NCBI RefSeq assembly: GCF_003862485.1
Contig: NZ_RRCM01000001.1
Span: 1 to 42,945 of the forward strand
From: Lachnoanaerobaculum orale
Lineage (GTDB): Bacteria; Bacillota; Clostridia; Lachnospirales; Lachnospiraceae
Direction of reading: 5' to 3'
DNA length: 42,945 bases
Positions 23,652-33,088 of the stretch are shown in pieces (position 1 is the first letter of the stretch; the number at the start of each line of letters is the position of its first letter). Under the pieces are notes generated by a model. The model made no database searches, was not told where the DNA came from, and saw nothing but the letters and a program-made list of their open reading frames with translations. Made by a program: the position numbers and the translations under genes.

Positions 23652-24063
23652 GAGTGTAAATTTTATAGGACTTGAAGGGCTCATGTCTGATATGCAAGGC
23701 CTGATAAGTAAAGCACCCGACGAACTCAACAAGGCTGTAGAAAAGACGGCCAGAGAGTGGACAAAAGACTGTAATAGCAAGATGCCTTCCACTTACAAGG
23801 ACGGTAAAAACAGCTTGAAAAAGTGGAAAACAAAGAAAGAGTATACATCCTTGGGCATTATTTCAAGCATTGAGGTCACAAACAAGGCGCCGCACTTCCA
23901 CCTTGTCGAAAACGGCCACAGGAAATTTATACACGGTGTGGATACAGGCGGATTTGTAGAGGGCAAGCACTATGCAGAAAAGACAAGAGCAGAGTACGAA
24001 AGTAAATATCCCGAAAAGATGCAGGAGGCTGCAAACAGGCTTCTAGCAGATAGGGGGTTTTAA
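23644..24063 (+). CDS. HK97 gp10-like tail component
   Basis: 139 aa from the ATG with AAAGGAG upstream. It contains the gp10 hallmarks (APHFHLVENGHRKF and a basic N-terminal helix), a family found at the head-tail interface. It shares one base with the next start. Confidence 0.85.
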   Translation: MAESVNFIGLEGLMSDMQGLISKAPDELNKAVEKTAREWTKDCNSKMPSTYKDGKNSLKKWKTKKEYTSLGIISSIEVTNKAPHFHLVENGHRKFIHGVDTGGFVEGKHYAEKTRAEYESKYPEKMQEAANRLLADRGF

Positions 24064-24503
24064 TGGTTACATATGCCGATATTATCAAAGAAGTAAATTT
24101 AATTTTAAAAAAAGAATATCCGGATGTAAAAAGATACGGGACCGACACTGTAGATAATGCAGTGCCGCCGTATTTTTTCGTTGAGGTCGTGCCGCTTGGC
24201 ATTAGTCGTGAGAGTAAAAACATATTGAAAAAGTCGTGTTCTGTAAAAATTACGTTCGTGCAAAAAACTATAAAACAGGTGGAAGCACTGAGTGCAATAG
24301 AACATATATTTGAAGTCTTAGACATGACTTTGGATGTGGGTGGCAGGAAACTTTTAGTAAGCGACTACTCACATGAATATATAGAAGACCACGGCAATAT
24401 ACCGCAAATTTCTTTTGGTCTTGAGTGGTACGAAAGCACAGAGTATCACGACGGCGACCTTATCACGGATATATCTTTGATTATAGAAAAGAAAGGAAGA
24501 TAA
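24063..24503 (+). CDS. Tail terminator-like protein (DUF6838 type)
   Basis: 146 aa with PPYFFVEVVPL and ISFGLEWYESTEYHDGD, typical of the small protein upstream of the sheath gene in PBSX-like phages. It probably caps the tail tube and joins it to the head. Confidence 0.78.
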   Translation: MVTYADIIKEVNLILKKEYPDVKRYGTDTVDNAVPPYFFVEVVPLGISRESKNILKKSCSVKITFVQKTIKQVEALSAIEHIFEVLDMTLDVGGRKLLVSDYSHEYIEDHGNIPQISFGLEWYESTEYHDGDLITDISLIIEKKGR

Positions 24504-24505
24504 AA

Positions 24506-25612
24506 ATGAGTAAACTCACATCACCAAGTATCACGATTGCTTTTACTGAGCAGGGTGCAAGTGCGGTTACAAGAGGCGAGCGCGGAATTGTAGCCCTTGT
24601 CCTAAAGGGTGCAAGACAGCAGACTTTTAAGGTTATGAGTATTAGCGATATCCCAAGCGGCGTTTTAAGCGCTGAAAATGAGCAGTTTGTTAAGGATGCG
24701 CTAATCGGATACAGTCACGCGCCTAAGTACATTATCGTCTATGTTATGCCTACGGCTGAGGATATGACAAAGTCATACAAGGACATGATGCAGTACTTTG
24801 AGAACGAAAGATTCACATACATGGCCATACCGACCGCGAAAACTGATAACAAGGTGCAGGATATTGTGACATGGGCAAAGAAGCAAAGAAGCGAACACAA
24901 CCTTGTAAAAGTAGTACTGCCGGAGGTGGCAGCAGACAGCGAAGGAATTATAAATTGGTCGTCTACATTGTACAGAACAAAGGAGCAGGCATTAACACCC
25001 GAACAGGGATGCGCAAGAATCGCAGGACTTTTAGCAGGCACAGGCCTTACTGTATCGGGTACATATGCACCCTTGCAGGACTTTGTAGATGTAAGCAGGC
25101 TTACAAAGGCCGAGCAGGACGAGGCAGTCGGAGCAGGTAAGCTTATAGCATTGTGGGACGGGGAGAAAGTCAAGCTTAATCGTGCTGTGACTTCACTTAC
25201 TACCACATCGGCAGATAAGGGTGACAGCTTTAAAAAGATAAAGCTTGTTGAGACTATGGACATGATGGAGGACGACACCAGAAAGACTATAGAGGACAAC
25301 TATATCGGTAAGTTCTCAAACTCATATGATAACAAGTGCTTACTTATAACCGCCATAAATGCTTATTTTATGGGACTTGTAAATGACGGATTGCTTGATG
25401 TTGGACAGTGTCAGATTGATATTGAAGGACAGAAGCAGTGGCTAAAGGCACAGGGCAAGAAGGTAGTTTTGGAAGACGGAAGTGAGAAGGATATTGATGA
25501 TTGTAACGATGCCGAAATAAAGAGAGCGAACACAGGTTCACAGGTCTTTTTAAAAGCTGTAGTGTCCTTAGTTGATGCGATCGAAGATGTGACTTTGAAG
25601 ATTACAGTATAA
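24506..25612 (+). CDS. Tail sheath protein
   Basis: 368 aa from the ATG with AAAGGAAG upstream. It starts LTSPSITIAFTEQGASAVTRGERG and includes GYSHAPKYIIVYV and GTYAPLQDFVDV, which match XkdK-like contractile sheath proteins. Its presence identifies the phage as a myovirus. It is followed by the tube gene, as in PBSX. Confidence 0.92.
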   Translation: MSKLTSPSITIAFTEQGASAVTRGERGIVALVLKGARQQTFKVMSISDIPSGVLSAENEQFVKDALIGYSHAPKYIIVYVMPTAEDMTKSYKDMMQYFENERFTYMAIPTAKTDNKVQDIVTWAKKQRSEHNLVKVVLPEVAADSEGIINWSSTLYRTKEQALTPEQGCARIAGLLAGTGLTVSGTYAPLQDFVDVSRLTKAEQDEAVGAGKLIALWDGEKVKLNRAVTSLTTTSADKGDSFKKIKLVETMDMMEDDTRKTIEDNYIGKFSNSYDNKCLLITAINAYFMGLVNDGLLDVGQCQIDIEGQKQWLKAQGKKVVLEDGSEKDIDDCNDAEIKRANTGSQVFLKAVVSLVDAIEDVTLKITV

Positions 25613-25622
25613 GGAGGTGCAT

Positions 25623-26057
25623 ATGCAGAAGTTTGTATCAAATCAGGTAATAAACGGAACATGGGGTGAAGTATGGCTTGACGATGAGTATATCGGCGAA
25701 GTCGTATCTTGCAAGGGCGAAGTAACTGTGTCTTATACAGATGTCTCTATGGTCAGAAGCCTGACCGCAGGTAAGAAGATGACAAAGCTTGAAGGCAAGG
25801 GAAGCATAAAGCTTCACCATGTCAGAAGCAACATTTCAAAAATGATATCTGACAGGGTAAAGAGAGGACAGACCCCCGACTTTAAAATCATTACAAAGCT
25901 ATCAGATCCGGATGCCCTTGGAGTCGAAAGAGTAGTCTTTTATCACTGCAAATTCGATAAAGCCATTTTAATGGATTGGGAAGTGCAGAAAAATACAGAA
26001 GAATCTTACAGCTTCACTTTTGAAGACTGGGATTACTTAGACAATATAGACGCGTAA
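25623..26057 (+). CDS. Tail tube protein (XkdM-like)
   Basis: 144 aa; ATG follows AAGGAGG. It has NGTWGEVWLDDEYIGEV and TGKKMTKLEGKGS-like sequence (TAGKKMTKLEGKGSIKLHHV), typical of the XkdM/DUF2001 tube family. It polymerises into the inner tail tube inside the sheath. Confidence 0.9.
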   Translation: MQKFVSNQVINGTWGEVWLDDEYIGEVVSCKGEVTVSYTDVSMVRSLTAGKKMTKLEGKGSIKLHHVRSNISKMISDRVKRGQTPDFKIITKLSDPDALGVERVVFYHCKFDKAILMDWEVQKNTEESYSFTFEDWDYLDNIDA

Positions 26058-26070
26058 AGGAGAATAAAAA

Positions 26071-26514
26071 ATGAATAATTCTTTAATGGAAAAGCTTATG
26101 AAGCTTGATAGAAACAAGCTCATGGAGGTACCTACTGAGAAGATAAAGGCGAAAGCCCTATCAAGGATAGCAGGTGAAGATGTGGAGATTACCGTAAAGG
26201 CCTTGTCGGGTTCTTTGTATACCGAACTTATTTCAAGTGCGTCAACGGAGAAGGGCGGAATGGATGGAAGTAAAATCTATGACGCACATGCAATGATAGT
26301 GGTCAAGGGATGTGTAGATCCAAATCTCAAAGATGGAGGATTGCAGAAGTATTATAATGCGGCAAGCCCGAAGGACTTGGCAAAGATATTATTTCCTGGC
26401 GGTGAGCTTACAAAGATTTCTGAGAGAATCGGCGCATTGTCAGGCTTTGGTGCTAACGAAGACGACAAAGAAGATAAAAAGGGCATTGACTACGACGATG
26501 TAAAAAACTCATAG
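26071..26514 (+). CDS. Tail assembly chaperone (XkdN-like)
   Basis: 147 aa. It resembles XkdN-like tail assembly proteins (DVEITVKALSGSLYTEL; AKILFPGGELTKISERIG) and lies between the tube and tape-measure genes. The frame ends at TAG 26512 just after a slippery A-AAA-AAC, so a fraction of ribosomes should produce a longer -1 fusion of about 200 aa. Confidence 0.85.
   Translation: MNNSLMEKLMKLDRNKLMEVPTEKIKAKALSRIAGEDVEITVKALSGSLYTELISSASTEKGGMDGSKIYDAHAMIVVKGCVDPNLKDGGLQKYYNAASPKDLAKILFPGGELTKISERIGALSGFGANEDDKEDKKGIDYDDVKNS
26502..26508 (+). promoter_or_regulatory. Programmed -1 ribosomal frameshift site
   Basis: The heptamer A AAA AAC lies in the correct phase six bases before the zero-frame stop. 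Slipping back one base continues as LIETDADFQAMFYLFVNHH. This kind of frameshift in the gene before the tape measure is conserved in tailed phages. Confidence 0.82.
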
Positions 26515-26672
26515 AGACTGATGCGGATTTTCAGGCGATGTTTTACTTATTTGTAAATCATCACTGGAGCCCTTCAGTCTTTTTTGATGCGCATTTTTCT
26601 GACAAATTGCTTATAAAGCACTTTATCAGAAAAGAAGTAGAAGAAGCTAGAGAAAGAGAGGAGGCGTACTGA
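26508..26672 (+). CDS. Tail assembly chaperone, -1 frame extension
   Basis: About 54 codons open in the -1 frame, with no start codon or ribosome site of their own, ending at TGA 26670-26672, which overlaps the tape-measure ATG (TGATG). The sequence (FYLFVNHHWSPSVFF; IRKEVEEAREREEAY) is compatible with the chaperone domain that binds the tape measure. Confidence 0.78.
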   Translation, partial: LIETDADFQAMFYLFVNHHWSPSVFFDAHFSDKLLIKHFIRKEVEEAREREEAY

Positions 26673-28843
26673 TGGCAAGGCAAGTAGATGTTGAGTTTCG
26701 GTTTTTAGACAATTTTTCAAGCAGTTTCAGGCAGGCTATGGGTACGCTTTCAAGCGGTACTGCTGCAAGTGTTAAAGCGTGGAAGAGTGTCGAAAAGATG
26801 GGCAAGGGCATAAGCGACCTTGGCGCGAAGATTACGGCAGGCGTCACAGTTCCGATAGTGGGACTTGGCGCCACTTCTTTTAAGTCGTTCGGCGAAGTAG
26901 ATAAGACCTTGAAACTCGTGGGAAAAACAATGGGAAGCACGTCCGAAGACGCGAAGATGCTTGAAGGTGCGATAAAGACAGCGGCGTCAAATTCAACTTT
27001 CGGAATGAAGGATGCGGCAGATGCTTCTTTGAATTTTGCAAGACAAGGCTTTAATGCGGCACAGGCGGCGGATATGATTTCGCCTGCTATGAACCTTGCA
27101 GCAGGTACGGCTTCAGACCTTACGATGGTTACGGGCGGTCTTGGAAATACTTTGAAAGCTTTCGGAGCGGATGCAAATGAGGCGACGCATTATGCTGATA
27201 TGATGGCCAAAGCGCAAGCACAGGCCAATACGGATGTTACAGGTTTGTTTGATGCTATGAGTATTGCAGGTTCAACCGCAAATACAGTCGGATGGAGTTT
27301 TTCAGATTTGGCTGTACTTACGGGCGTATTTGGTGACCATAGCATTGGAGCATCTGAGGGTGCTACCGCACTTAATACGGGTCTTATGAGACTTGCAAGC
27401 CCCGCAAAAGAAGGCGCAATATGGATGGAGGCTTTGGGCATAAATGTTTTCAATACAGACGGAAGTCTTAAGTCGATGCCTGAGACGATTGGAACTTTGC
27501 AAAAAGGCTTTGCAGGTCTTAGTGACCAACAGCAGCTTGCCGCTGCAGCCGCTATCTTTGGAAAGAATCAAGCTGCGAAGTGGGTAACCTTGATAAATGG
27601 TCCGGGAACCGAAGCATTGCAAGGCTATAAAGACAGCATAGAAGGTGCGACAGGTGCGTCGAAAGAAATGGCCGATGCACTTATGAGCGGTCCGGGTGGT
27701 GCTATGGAACAACTTAAGTCAACTTTTGACGTATTTAAGTACAGTGCAGGTTCCGCCATAGCCGATGCGGTAGTGCCTTTTATAAATAAAATCACAGAAC
27801 TACTTGATAAATTTAACAAAATGAGTCCTGAACAGCAAAAGCAGATTGCAAAGTGGGCAATGATGGCAGCAGCCGTCGGACCTGCTATTCTATTGTTCGG
27901 TAAAACAGTAAGCACAATCGGCAAAGTCGGTGGTGCTTTCGCAAAGTTGGGAAGATTTGCAAGCATAGCTACAAGAGGATTCCGTGGACTTTCTGCAGGC
28001 GGAAGTATCTTAAGAACCGCAATAGCGGCGATAGCGTCACCCGCGGGCATTGTAATAGCCGCGATAGTTGGCATTACGGTGGTAGTGATTGCAATAATTA
28101 CGCATTTTAATACCTTTAAGGCTGCATTAAATACCACATCTCCGACAATGCAGAAGCTGAAGGCTAATTTTGAAGCTATAAAAGCGAAAATAATGCCACT
28201 AATTCCAATTATTCAAAAGGTCGGAGCGGTGGTACTTGATGTACTTGGACACGGCATAGCAGCGGCGGCAGGTATCGCGATATCGGCATTTGCAGGACTG
28301 ATAAACGGCATTATTGATTATGTTAAAGGCATTATGCAAACATTTAAAGGCCTTATAACTTTTATAAAAGGAGTTTTCACAGGTGACTGGAAGATGGCTT
28401 GGCAAGGTATAAAAGACTTCTTTACAGGTATAGTAAAGATGATTATGGCACCTCTCAATACTTTAAAAAGTGCGATTGGTGGTGTAATCGATGGTGCGAA
28501 AGGTCTTGCAAGCTTTGTGACGGGTGGTGGAAAGTCCTCTGCTGCCAGTGTACCTGCAAAAGCCACAGGTGACCTTAACTGGATGGGCGGATTAGTGCAG
28601 GTAAGCGAAAAAGGTGGAGAGATTATCGACCTTCCACACGGCTCAAGGATATATCCGCACGATGAAAGCGTACGAATGGGCAAGGCAGGCGGTAGTACTA
28701 ATATCAATATTCCAAAGTTGGCCGACCAAATCATTGTAAGGGAAGAGGCAGACATAGAAAAGATAGGCGATGCTGTAGCAAGAAGAGTTGTAGCGTCTAA
28801 GAACAATAGAGGAGGTATGAGTTTCAGTGCAAATATGGCTTAA
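26672..28843 (+). CDS. Tape measure protein
   Basis: 723 aa, the longest gene in the window. A PhageMin_Tail-type domain spans about 60-350 (GATSFKSFGEVDKTL, GMKDAADASLNFARQGF, ASEGATALNTG), followed by hydrophobic stretches (about 430-480) and (505-540) that may form membrane segments during DNA injection. It sets tail length; the short length predicts a short contractile tail. AGAGGAGG precedes the ATG. Confidence 0.93.
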   Translation: MARQVDVEFRFLDNFSSSFRQAMGTLSSGTAASVKAWKSVEKMGKGISDLGAKITAGVTVPIVGLGATSFKSFGEVDKTLKLVGKTMGSTSEDAKMLEGAIKTAASNSTFGMKDAADASLNFARQGFNAAQAADMISPAMNLAAGTASDLTMVTGGLGNTLKAFGADANEATHYADMMAKAQAQANTDVTGLFDAMSIAGSTANTVGWSFSDLAVLTGVFGDHSIGASEGATALNTGLMRLASPAKEGAIWMEALGINVFNTDGSLKSMPETIGTLQKGFAGLSDQQQLAAAAAIFGKNQAAKWVTLINGPGTEALQGYKDSIEGATGASKEMADALMSGPGGAMEQLKSTFDVFKYSAGSAIADAVVPFINKITELLDKFNKMSPEQQKQIAKWAMMAAAVGPAILLFGKTVSTIGKVGGAFAKLGRFASIATRGFRGLSAGGSILRTAIAAIASPAGIVIAAIVGITVVVIAIITHFNTFKAALNTTSPTMQKLKANFEAIKAKIMPLIPIIQKVGAVVLDVLGHGIAAAAGIAISAFAGLINGIIDYVKGIMQTFKGLITFIKGVFTGDWKMAWQGIKDFFTGIVKMIMAPLNTLKSAIGGVIDGAKGLASFVTGGGKSSAASVPAKATGDLNWMGGLVQVSEKGGEIIDLPHGSRIYPHDESVRMGKAGGSTNINIPKLADQIIVREEADIEKIGDAVARRVVASKNNRGGMSFSANMA

Positions 28844-29492
28844 GAGTAGCAGTCCGATACGCTTCCCTGTACTTCCTTCAGAATACAAAATCCAAGGAAG
28901 TAGGGGAGTAGAGACTGTAAATATAAATGCTTTGGGAGAAGTAGACCTTGGCGGAATGAGGGGACTGAGAACAGTCTCCTTTTCTTCCTTTTTTCCAAAG
29001 CGGTATAACTCCGGATACTGCGAATTTAGGAGAATTAAAAATCCTATGCAGTATGTCAAGCAGATAGAAAGAATAATGTCAGGCGGCCCGACAAAAATAA
29101 TAATTACAGGAACGCCTATAAATTTTGCTTGTAGGATAACTTCTTTCGAGTGGGGAGAAGATGACGGCACGGGAGATGTAAGCTTTTCTATAACTTTAAA
29201 AGAGCATAGAAAGATAGCGATAAGTCAGTCAAGTGTGGTGGCCGAATCAGGTGCCACGGGCGGAGATACTTCACAGACTGCAGCTGATACAGCTTCAAAG
29301 GATGCTACAAAAAGAGAGGATACAAGGGAAAAGCCGAAAACCTATACAGTAAAGCGTGGCGACTGTTTAAGCTCAATCGCAAGAAAGCTTACAGGTTCTT
29401 CAGATTGGCACGCTTTGTATGAGCAAAATAAAGGCATTATCGGTAGCAATCCAAATCTTATAAGAGACGGCACAGTCCTAGTAATTCCGTGA
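28827..29492 (+). CDS. LysM tail protein (XkdP-like)
   Basis: 221 aa from a GTG with GAGGAGG upstream. The N-terminal part (about 1-130) matches XkdP-type baseplate hub proteins; a low-complexity Thr/Ala/Asp linker leads to a C-terminal LysM domain (about 170-221, YTVKRGDCLSSIARKLTG), which binds peptidoglycan. It overlaps the tape-measure gene by 17 bases. Confidence 0.9.
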   Translation: MQIWLKSSSPIRFPVLPSEYKIQGSRGVETVNINALGEVDLGGMRGLRTVSFSSFFPKRYNSGYCEFRRIKNPMQYVKQIERIMSGGPTKIIITGTPINFACRITSFEWGEDDGTGDVSFSITLKEHRKIAISQSSVVAESGATGGDTSQTAADTASKDATKREDTREKPKTYTVKRGDCLSSIARKLTGSSDWHALYEQNKGIIGSNPNLIRDGTVLVIP

Positions 29493-29500
29493 GGTTATGC

Positions 29501-30718
29501 ATGAAGATAAATCTTATAAAAGATACAGGAATTATATATAACATCACGAACGCGGTATCTAGGATAGTGTGGAAAGGCTCGGCAAGTGAAGCGGCAAGAA
29601 GTGTAGATTTTGACTATATAAATGCGCCTTACGATAATACTGTAAATTTACCGAGCATTTCTACAGGTGACTACATATCACTTGAGGATGTGAAGGAAGG
29701 TGAAATCTTTTTTGGTCAAATTTTCGGCATAGAAAAATCAAGCCAAACGGGCACGATATCCTTTACAGCTTATGACATGATGAAGCATCTGCTTGAAAGC
29801 ACAGGTCAATATAACTTCAAAAACCTCACAGCCGAGGCGATAGTGGCTCAAGTATGTGCAGATATACAAGTACCGATAAGACACCTGCATTCTACGGGAG
29901 TTAACATCTCAAGTATGATATGCGATAAGATGAAGATGTATGACATCGTGATGGCTGCATATACAAGAGCACATCGCATCACGGGCGATAAGTACTTTGC
30001 GATGATATATAAGCGCGGACTTGGAGTATATAAGACGGAGTGGGCTGTAAAAGGCTTTACGCTTTCTGAAAATTCGAATATTTTTGCGAGTAGTATATCT
30101 GAAACTATGGATGAAATTAAAAATAAAATTCTTATATTCGATGATAAAGGAAAGCAAATCGGAGAGGCGAAAGACGATGAAAGCTTGAAAAAGTTCGGCG
30201 TCTTTCAAGAGATATACTCAAAAGAAGACGGCGTGGATCCAACCACAGGTGCAAATAATCTTTTAAAGATAACGCCGTCTCAGTCTATAAAAATATCGGC
30301 GATAGGCGATATAAATTGCTTGTCTTGCTACTTTGTGGAGGTCAAAGATACGGCAACGGGCTTATCGGGTAAATACTGGATATCTTCAGATACTCACACA
30401 TTTGAAAACGGCACATATAAGATGGAACTTGAACTTAGGTTCGACAGCTTGATGGATACTAAGAGTGCAAAGGATGAGGCTGAAGAGAAGAGAAAAGAAG
30501 AGCTCAAGAAAGAAAAGAGAGAAGAAAAGAATAAGGAAAAGAAGGACTTAAAGTCTCAGACTAAGAGCGGTACACAGCAAAAAGAGAAGAAAGCTACAAA
30601 AGAAAAGAGCAAAAAGAAGGGCAAGGGCATGAAGAGAGGCGAAAAGAAGAGGCAAGAAAAGATTGCAGCTATAAGAAAAGCTGTGGCGGAATCAAGAGCA
30701 AGGAACGGAGGTGGATGA
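29501..30718 (+). CDS. Baseplate hub protein (XkdQ-like)
   Basis: 405 aa. The first 330 residues resemble XkdQ/gpD-type hub proteins (SVDFDYINAP, KEGEIFFGQIFGIEKS). The last 80 residues are an unusually Lys/Glu-rich helical tail (KKEKREEKNKEKKDLK, ending in SRARNGGG), longer than in typical relatives. The ATG at 29501 has TGAGGT at good spacing; a GTG four codons earlier overlaps the previous stop. Confidence 0.87.
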   Translation: MKINLIKDTGIIYNITNAVSRIVWKGSASEAARSVDFDYINAPYDNTVNLPSISTGDYISLEDVKEGEIFFGQIFGIEKSSQTGTISFTAYDMMKHLLESTGQYNFKNLTAEAIVAQVCADIQVPIRHLHSTGVNISSMICDKMKMYDIVMAAYTRAHRITGDKYFAMIYKRGLGVYKTEWAVKGFTLSENSNIFASSISETMDEIKNKILIFDDKGKQIGEAKDDESLKKFGVFQEIYSKEDGVDPTTGANNLLKITPSQSIKISAIGDINCLSCYFVEVKDTATGLSGKYWISSDTHTFENGTYKMELELRFDSLMDTKSAKDEAEEKRKEELKKEKREEKNKEKKDLKSQTKSGTQQKEKKATKEKSKKKGKGMKRGEKKRQEKIAAIRKAVAESRARNGGG

Positions 30719-30719
30719 T

Positions 30720-31049
30720 ATGAGTTGGACTGATGCTTTTTTAGAAAGAGCCGAAGGAGACCCTTCGGCGGGCATACAGCTTGCAGAGATGGTCGGCGAA
30801 AGCTCGTGTAAAATCGGCGACCTTATACTTACATCTGAAGACCTTCTTTTTGATGAGTCCTTAACCGTGAAGCTTGCAAGCGCCGTGGCAGGTCAGTGCC
30901 CTGAGGGTGGTGCTTTGATAGATAAAAGTACATATATAAGCCCGCTTAAGGCAGGTGATAAAGTGGCGGTGATGAAGGTAAAAGGAAGCGACCCGACCGA
31001 CTACACATCAAGTCTTTATCTTGTACTTGGAAAGATGGTGAAGCTATGA
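30720..31049 (+). CDS. DUF2577 baseplate protein (XkdR-like)
   Basis: 109 aa; CGGAGG precedes the ATG. It contains GIQLAEMVGES, KIGDLILTSEDL and LKAGDKVAVMK, matching DUF2577 proteins that follow XkdQ in PBSX-like phages. Part of the inner baseplate. It overlaps the next gene by four bases. Confidence 0.87.
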   Translation: MSWTDAFLERAEGDPSAGIQLAEMVGESSCKIGDLILTSEDLLFDESLTVKLASAVAGQCPEGGALIDKSTYISPLKAGDKVAVMKVKGSDPTDYTSSLYLVLGKMVKL

Positions 31050-31480
31050 GTATCTTACCTTCCTTCTTAGAGGAGCTTAGCAATATAGATATAGCAGAAA
31101 GCGAAGGAAACAAGGTTATAGAGGTACCGCGCGAGTACGGCATAGACTTCACTACAGGACAGCTTACGGGCAAGATAGTGGAAGGGCTTGAAGCTATAAA
31201 AGTATGGGTATGGCTTTGTATGCACACTGAAAGATTCAGGCACGCTATATACTCAAGCGATTACGGTACATCACTGGAACAATATTTCGGGCATGTGCTT
31301 AGTGATGAGTATATAAATACCGATTGCGAAAGCGAAATAACAGACGCGCTTCTTATGAACGACTATATCGAAAGTGTAGAAGATTTTGAAGTTGTCAGAG
31401 ACTCCGACAGCTTGAATATAAAATTCAGAGTATTGACAAAGTTCGGAAGTTTGGAGGTGGATGAGAGTGTACGAAGATAA
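31046..31480 (+). CDS. DUF2634 baseplate wedge protein (XkdS/gp25-like)
   Basis: 144 aa with YGIDFTTGQLTGKIVEGLEAIKVWVWLCMHTER, given here as two parts (YGIDFTTGQLTGKI and LEAIKVWVWLCMHTER), and YSSDYGTSLEQYFG. This is the gp25-type wedge protein that sets off sheath contraction. It overlaps the baseplate J gene by 20 bases. Confidence 0.9.
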   Translation: MSILPSFLEELSNIDIAESEGNKVIEVPREYGIDFTTGQLTGKIVEGLEAIKVWVWLCMHTERFRHAIYSSDYGTSLEQYFGHVLSDEYINTDCESEITDALLMNDYIESVEDFEVVRDSDSLNIKFRVLTKFGSLEVDESVRR

Positions 31481-32534
31481 GACTTACAAAAGTATCTTAG
31501 CAGATACCAAAAGCGACATAGGCGATGAAGTCATAAAGGTAGAAGGCAGTCTTGTATACAATGCCTTATCCGCCTTGGCTTACGAGATTGAAAAGTTGTA
31601 TATACAGCTTGACTATATCATAGAGCAAAGCCACGCCGGCACAGCAGACCTTGAGCATCTTGAGATGATTGCACTTGACAGAGGCATACTCAGAAAAGAG
31701 GCCACTAATGCTTATGTAAAAGCGGAGTTCAATGTGGCGGTGCCGATTGGCAGCAGATACAGCCTGAAGGGATACAACTACAGAGCTGTAGAGGTTATAA
31801 ATGATACTTTGCATCAATATAAGATGATAGTGGAAGAGACGGGAGCAGGCCCGAACGACTTAAGGGGTGACCTTATTCCAATCGACTTTACAGAAGGACT
31901 TGAGAGCGCAAAGGTGACGGAGCTACTTGTCGCAGGCGATGATGACGAAAGCAAAGAGTCTTTATATAAAAGATACATTGAAAGCTTTACATCTCAAAGC
32001 TTTGCAGGCAATATCGCGGCTTACAAGGAGAAATTTGCAAGTATACAAGGCATAGGCGGTTCAAAGATATATCCGACTTGGAAGGGTGCAGGCACGGTAA
32101 AAGCTGTATTGATATCTTCAGATTATACTGCAGTCAGTGATTATCTTATAGGTCAAATAAGAGCGGAAGCGGTACCCGCAAAAGGCAGCGGATACGGTTG
32201 GGCACCGATTGGCCACAATCTGACTATTGAGTCAGTAAAAGAAGTGGTTATAAGTGTAAGTACTCAAATAACTTACGCGGCAGGATACTCAAGCAGTAAT
32301 TTGTCTGAAAAGATAAAAGAAAAAATAAAAGAGTATCTTAAGGGTATCGCAGAGGCTTGGAAGGAAGGCGATGAGCATACCGAAGCAATTATATATATAT
32401 CAAGACTTGAGTCGGCTATATTAGATGTACAGGGTGTGCTTGATGTGAATAATACTTCTTTGAATAAAAACAGCAGTAACTTGACTTTACAAAGTGACGA
32501 AATTCCAAAGCTTGGAGAGGTGGCATTGATATGA
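31461..32534 (+). CDS. Baseplate J-like protein (XkdT-like)
   Basis: 357 aa. It has features of the baseplate J family (LEHLEMIALDRGILRKEAT, ESLYKRYIESFTSQSFAGN, GAGTVKAVLISSDY). It forms the outer wedge of the baseplate. AGGTGG lies close to the ATG within the preceding gene. It overlaps the next gene by four bases. Confidence 0.92.
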   Translation: MRVYEDKTYKSILADTKSDIGDEVIKVEGSLVYNALSALAYEIEKLYIQLDYIIEQSHAGTADLEHLEMIALDRGILRKEATNAYVKAEFNVAVPIGSRYSLKGYNYRAVEVINDTLHQYKMIVEETGAGPNDLRGDLIPIDFTEGLESAKVTELLVAGDDDESKESLYKRYIESFTSQSFAGNIAAYKEKFASIQGIGGSKIYPTWKGAGTVKAVLISSDYTAVSDYLIGQIRAEAVPAKGSGYGWAPIGHNLTIESVKEVVISVSTQITYAAGYSSSNLSEKIKEKIKEYLKGIAEAWKEGDEHTEAIIYISRLESAILDVQGVLDVNNTSLNKNSSNLTLQSDEIPKLGEVALI

Positions 32535-33085
32535 TAGAAGTTGATACGCTTCAATATCTACCGCTTCACATAGCGGAAATAGAGGAGTTTAAAAAGATTG
32601 CAAAGACTTATGATAAGTATTTAAGACTTGCGTGGGCATCTTTGCAAAGAGAAGAACTTAACAGGATTTTAGCCACAATGGACGAGAGTGAGTGCGCACA
32701 GTGGGAAGAGCTGCTACATATAGTAGTAAATCTGGCTGACAGCTTAGAGGATAGAGTCAACCGCATAAGGGGTTATCATGTGTCCGATTTACCGTACACA
32801 ATCAATAAGCTTGATGAAGTATTAAAGGTTGTGTGCGGTGCGGATAACTATAAGTTAAAAGTGGATAACTCAAAGCACCTGATTGATTGCGGTGTAAAAC
32901 TTGTATCAATACCCATGATTGACGTAGTGGCCGACCTGATAAGAAAGAGAGCGCCTGCGAATATGATTGTGAATGTGTATGCACTATTTAACAGATGGGA
33001 GCGTTTTAAACAATTAAGGTGGTCAGAGATTACTACAGAAAAGTGGGGTGGTCTTTATGGCGACAAAAAATGGCAGGAGGAATAA
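32531..33085 (+). CDS. DUF2313/YmfQ-like tail protein (XkdU-like)
   Basis: 184 aa with LPLHIAEIEEFKKIAKTYD and IRGYHVSDLPYTINKLDEV, matching the XkdU/YmfQ family that follows baseplate J and connects it to the tail fibres. Confidence 0.87.
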   Translation: MIEVDTLQYLPLHIAEIEEFKKIAKTYDKYLRLAWASLQREELNRILATMDESECAQWEELLHIVVNLADSLEDRVNRIRGYHVSDLPYTINKLDEVLKVVCGADNYKLKVDNSKHLIDCGVKLVSIPMIDVVADLIRKRAPANMIVNVYALFNRWERFKQLRWSEITTEKWGGLYGDKKWQEE

Positions 33086-33088
33086 AAA

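Noticed and set aside
24739-25299. Long minus-strand ORF inside the sheath gene
   Set aside because: It is a shadow of the sheath coding sequence with Ser/Pro-rich low-complexity translation and no ribosome site.
27625-28137. Long minus-strand ORF inside the tape-measure gene
   Set aside because: It mirrors Ala-rich codons of the tape measure and has no start signal or context.
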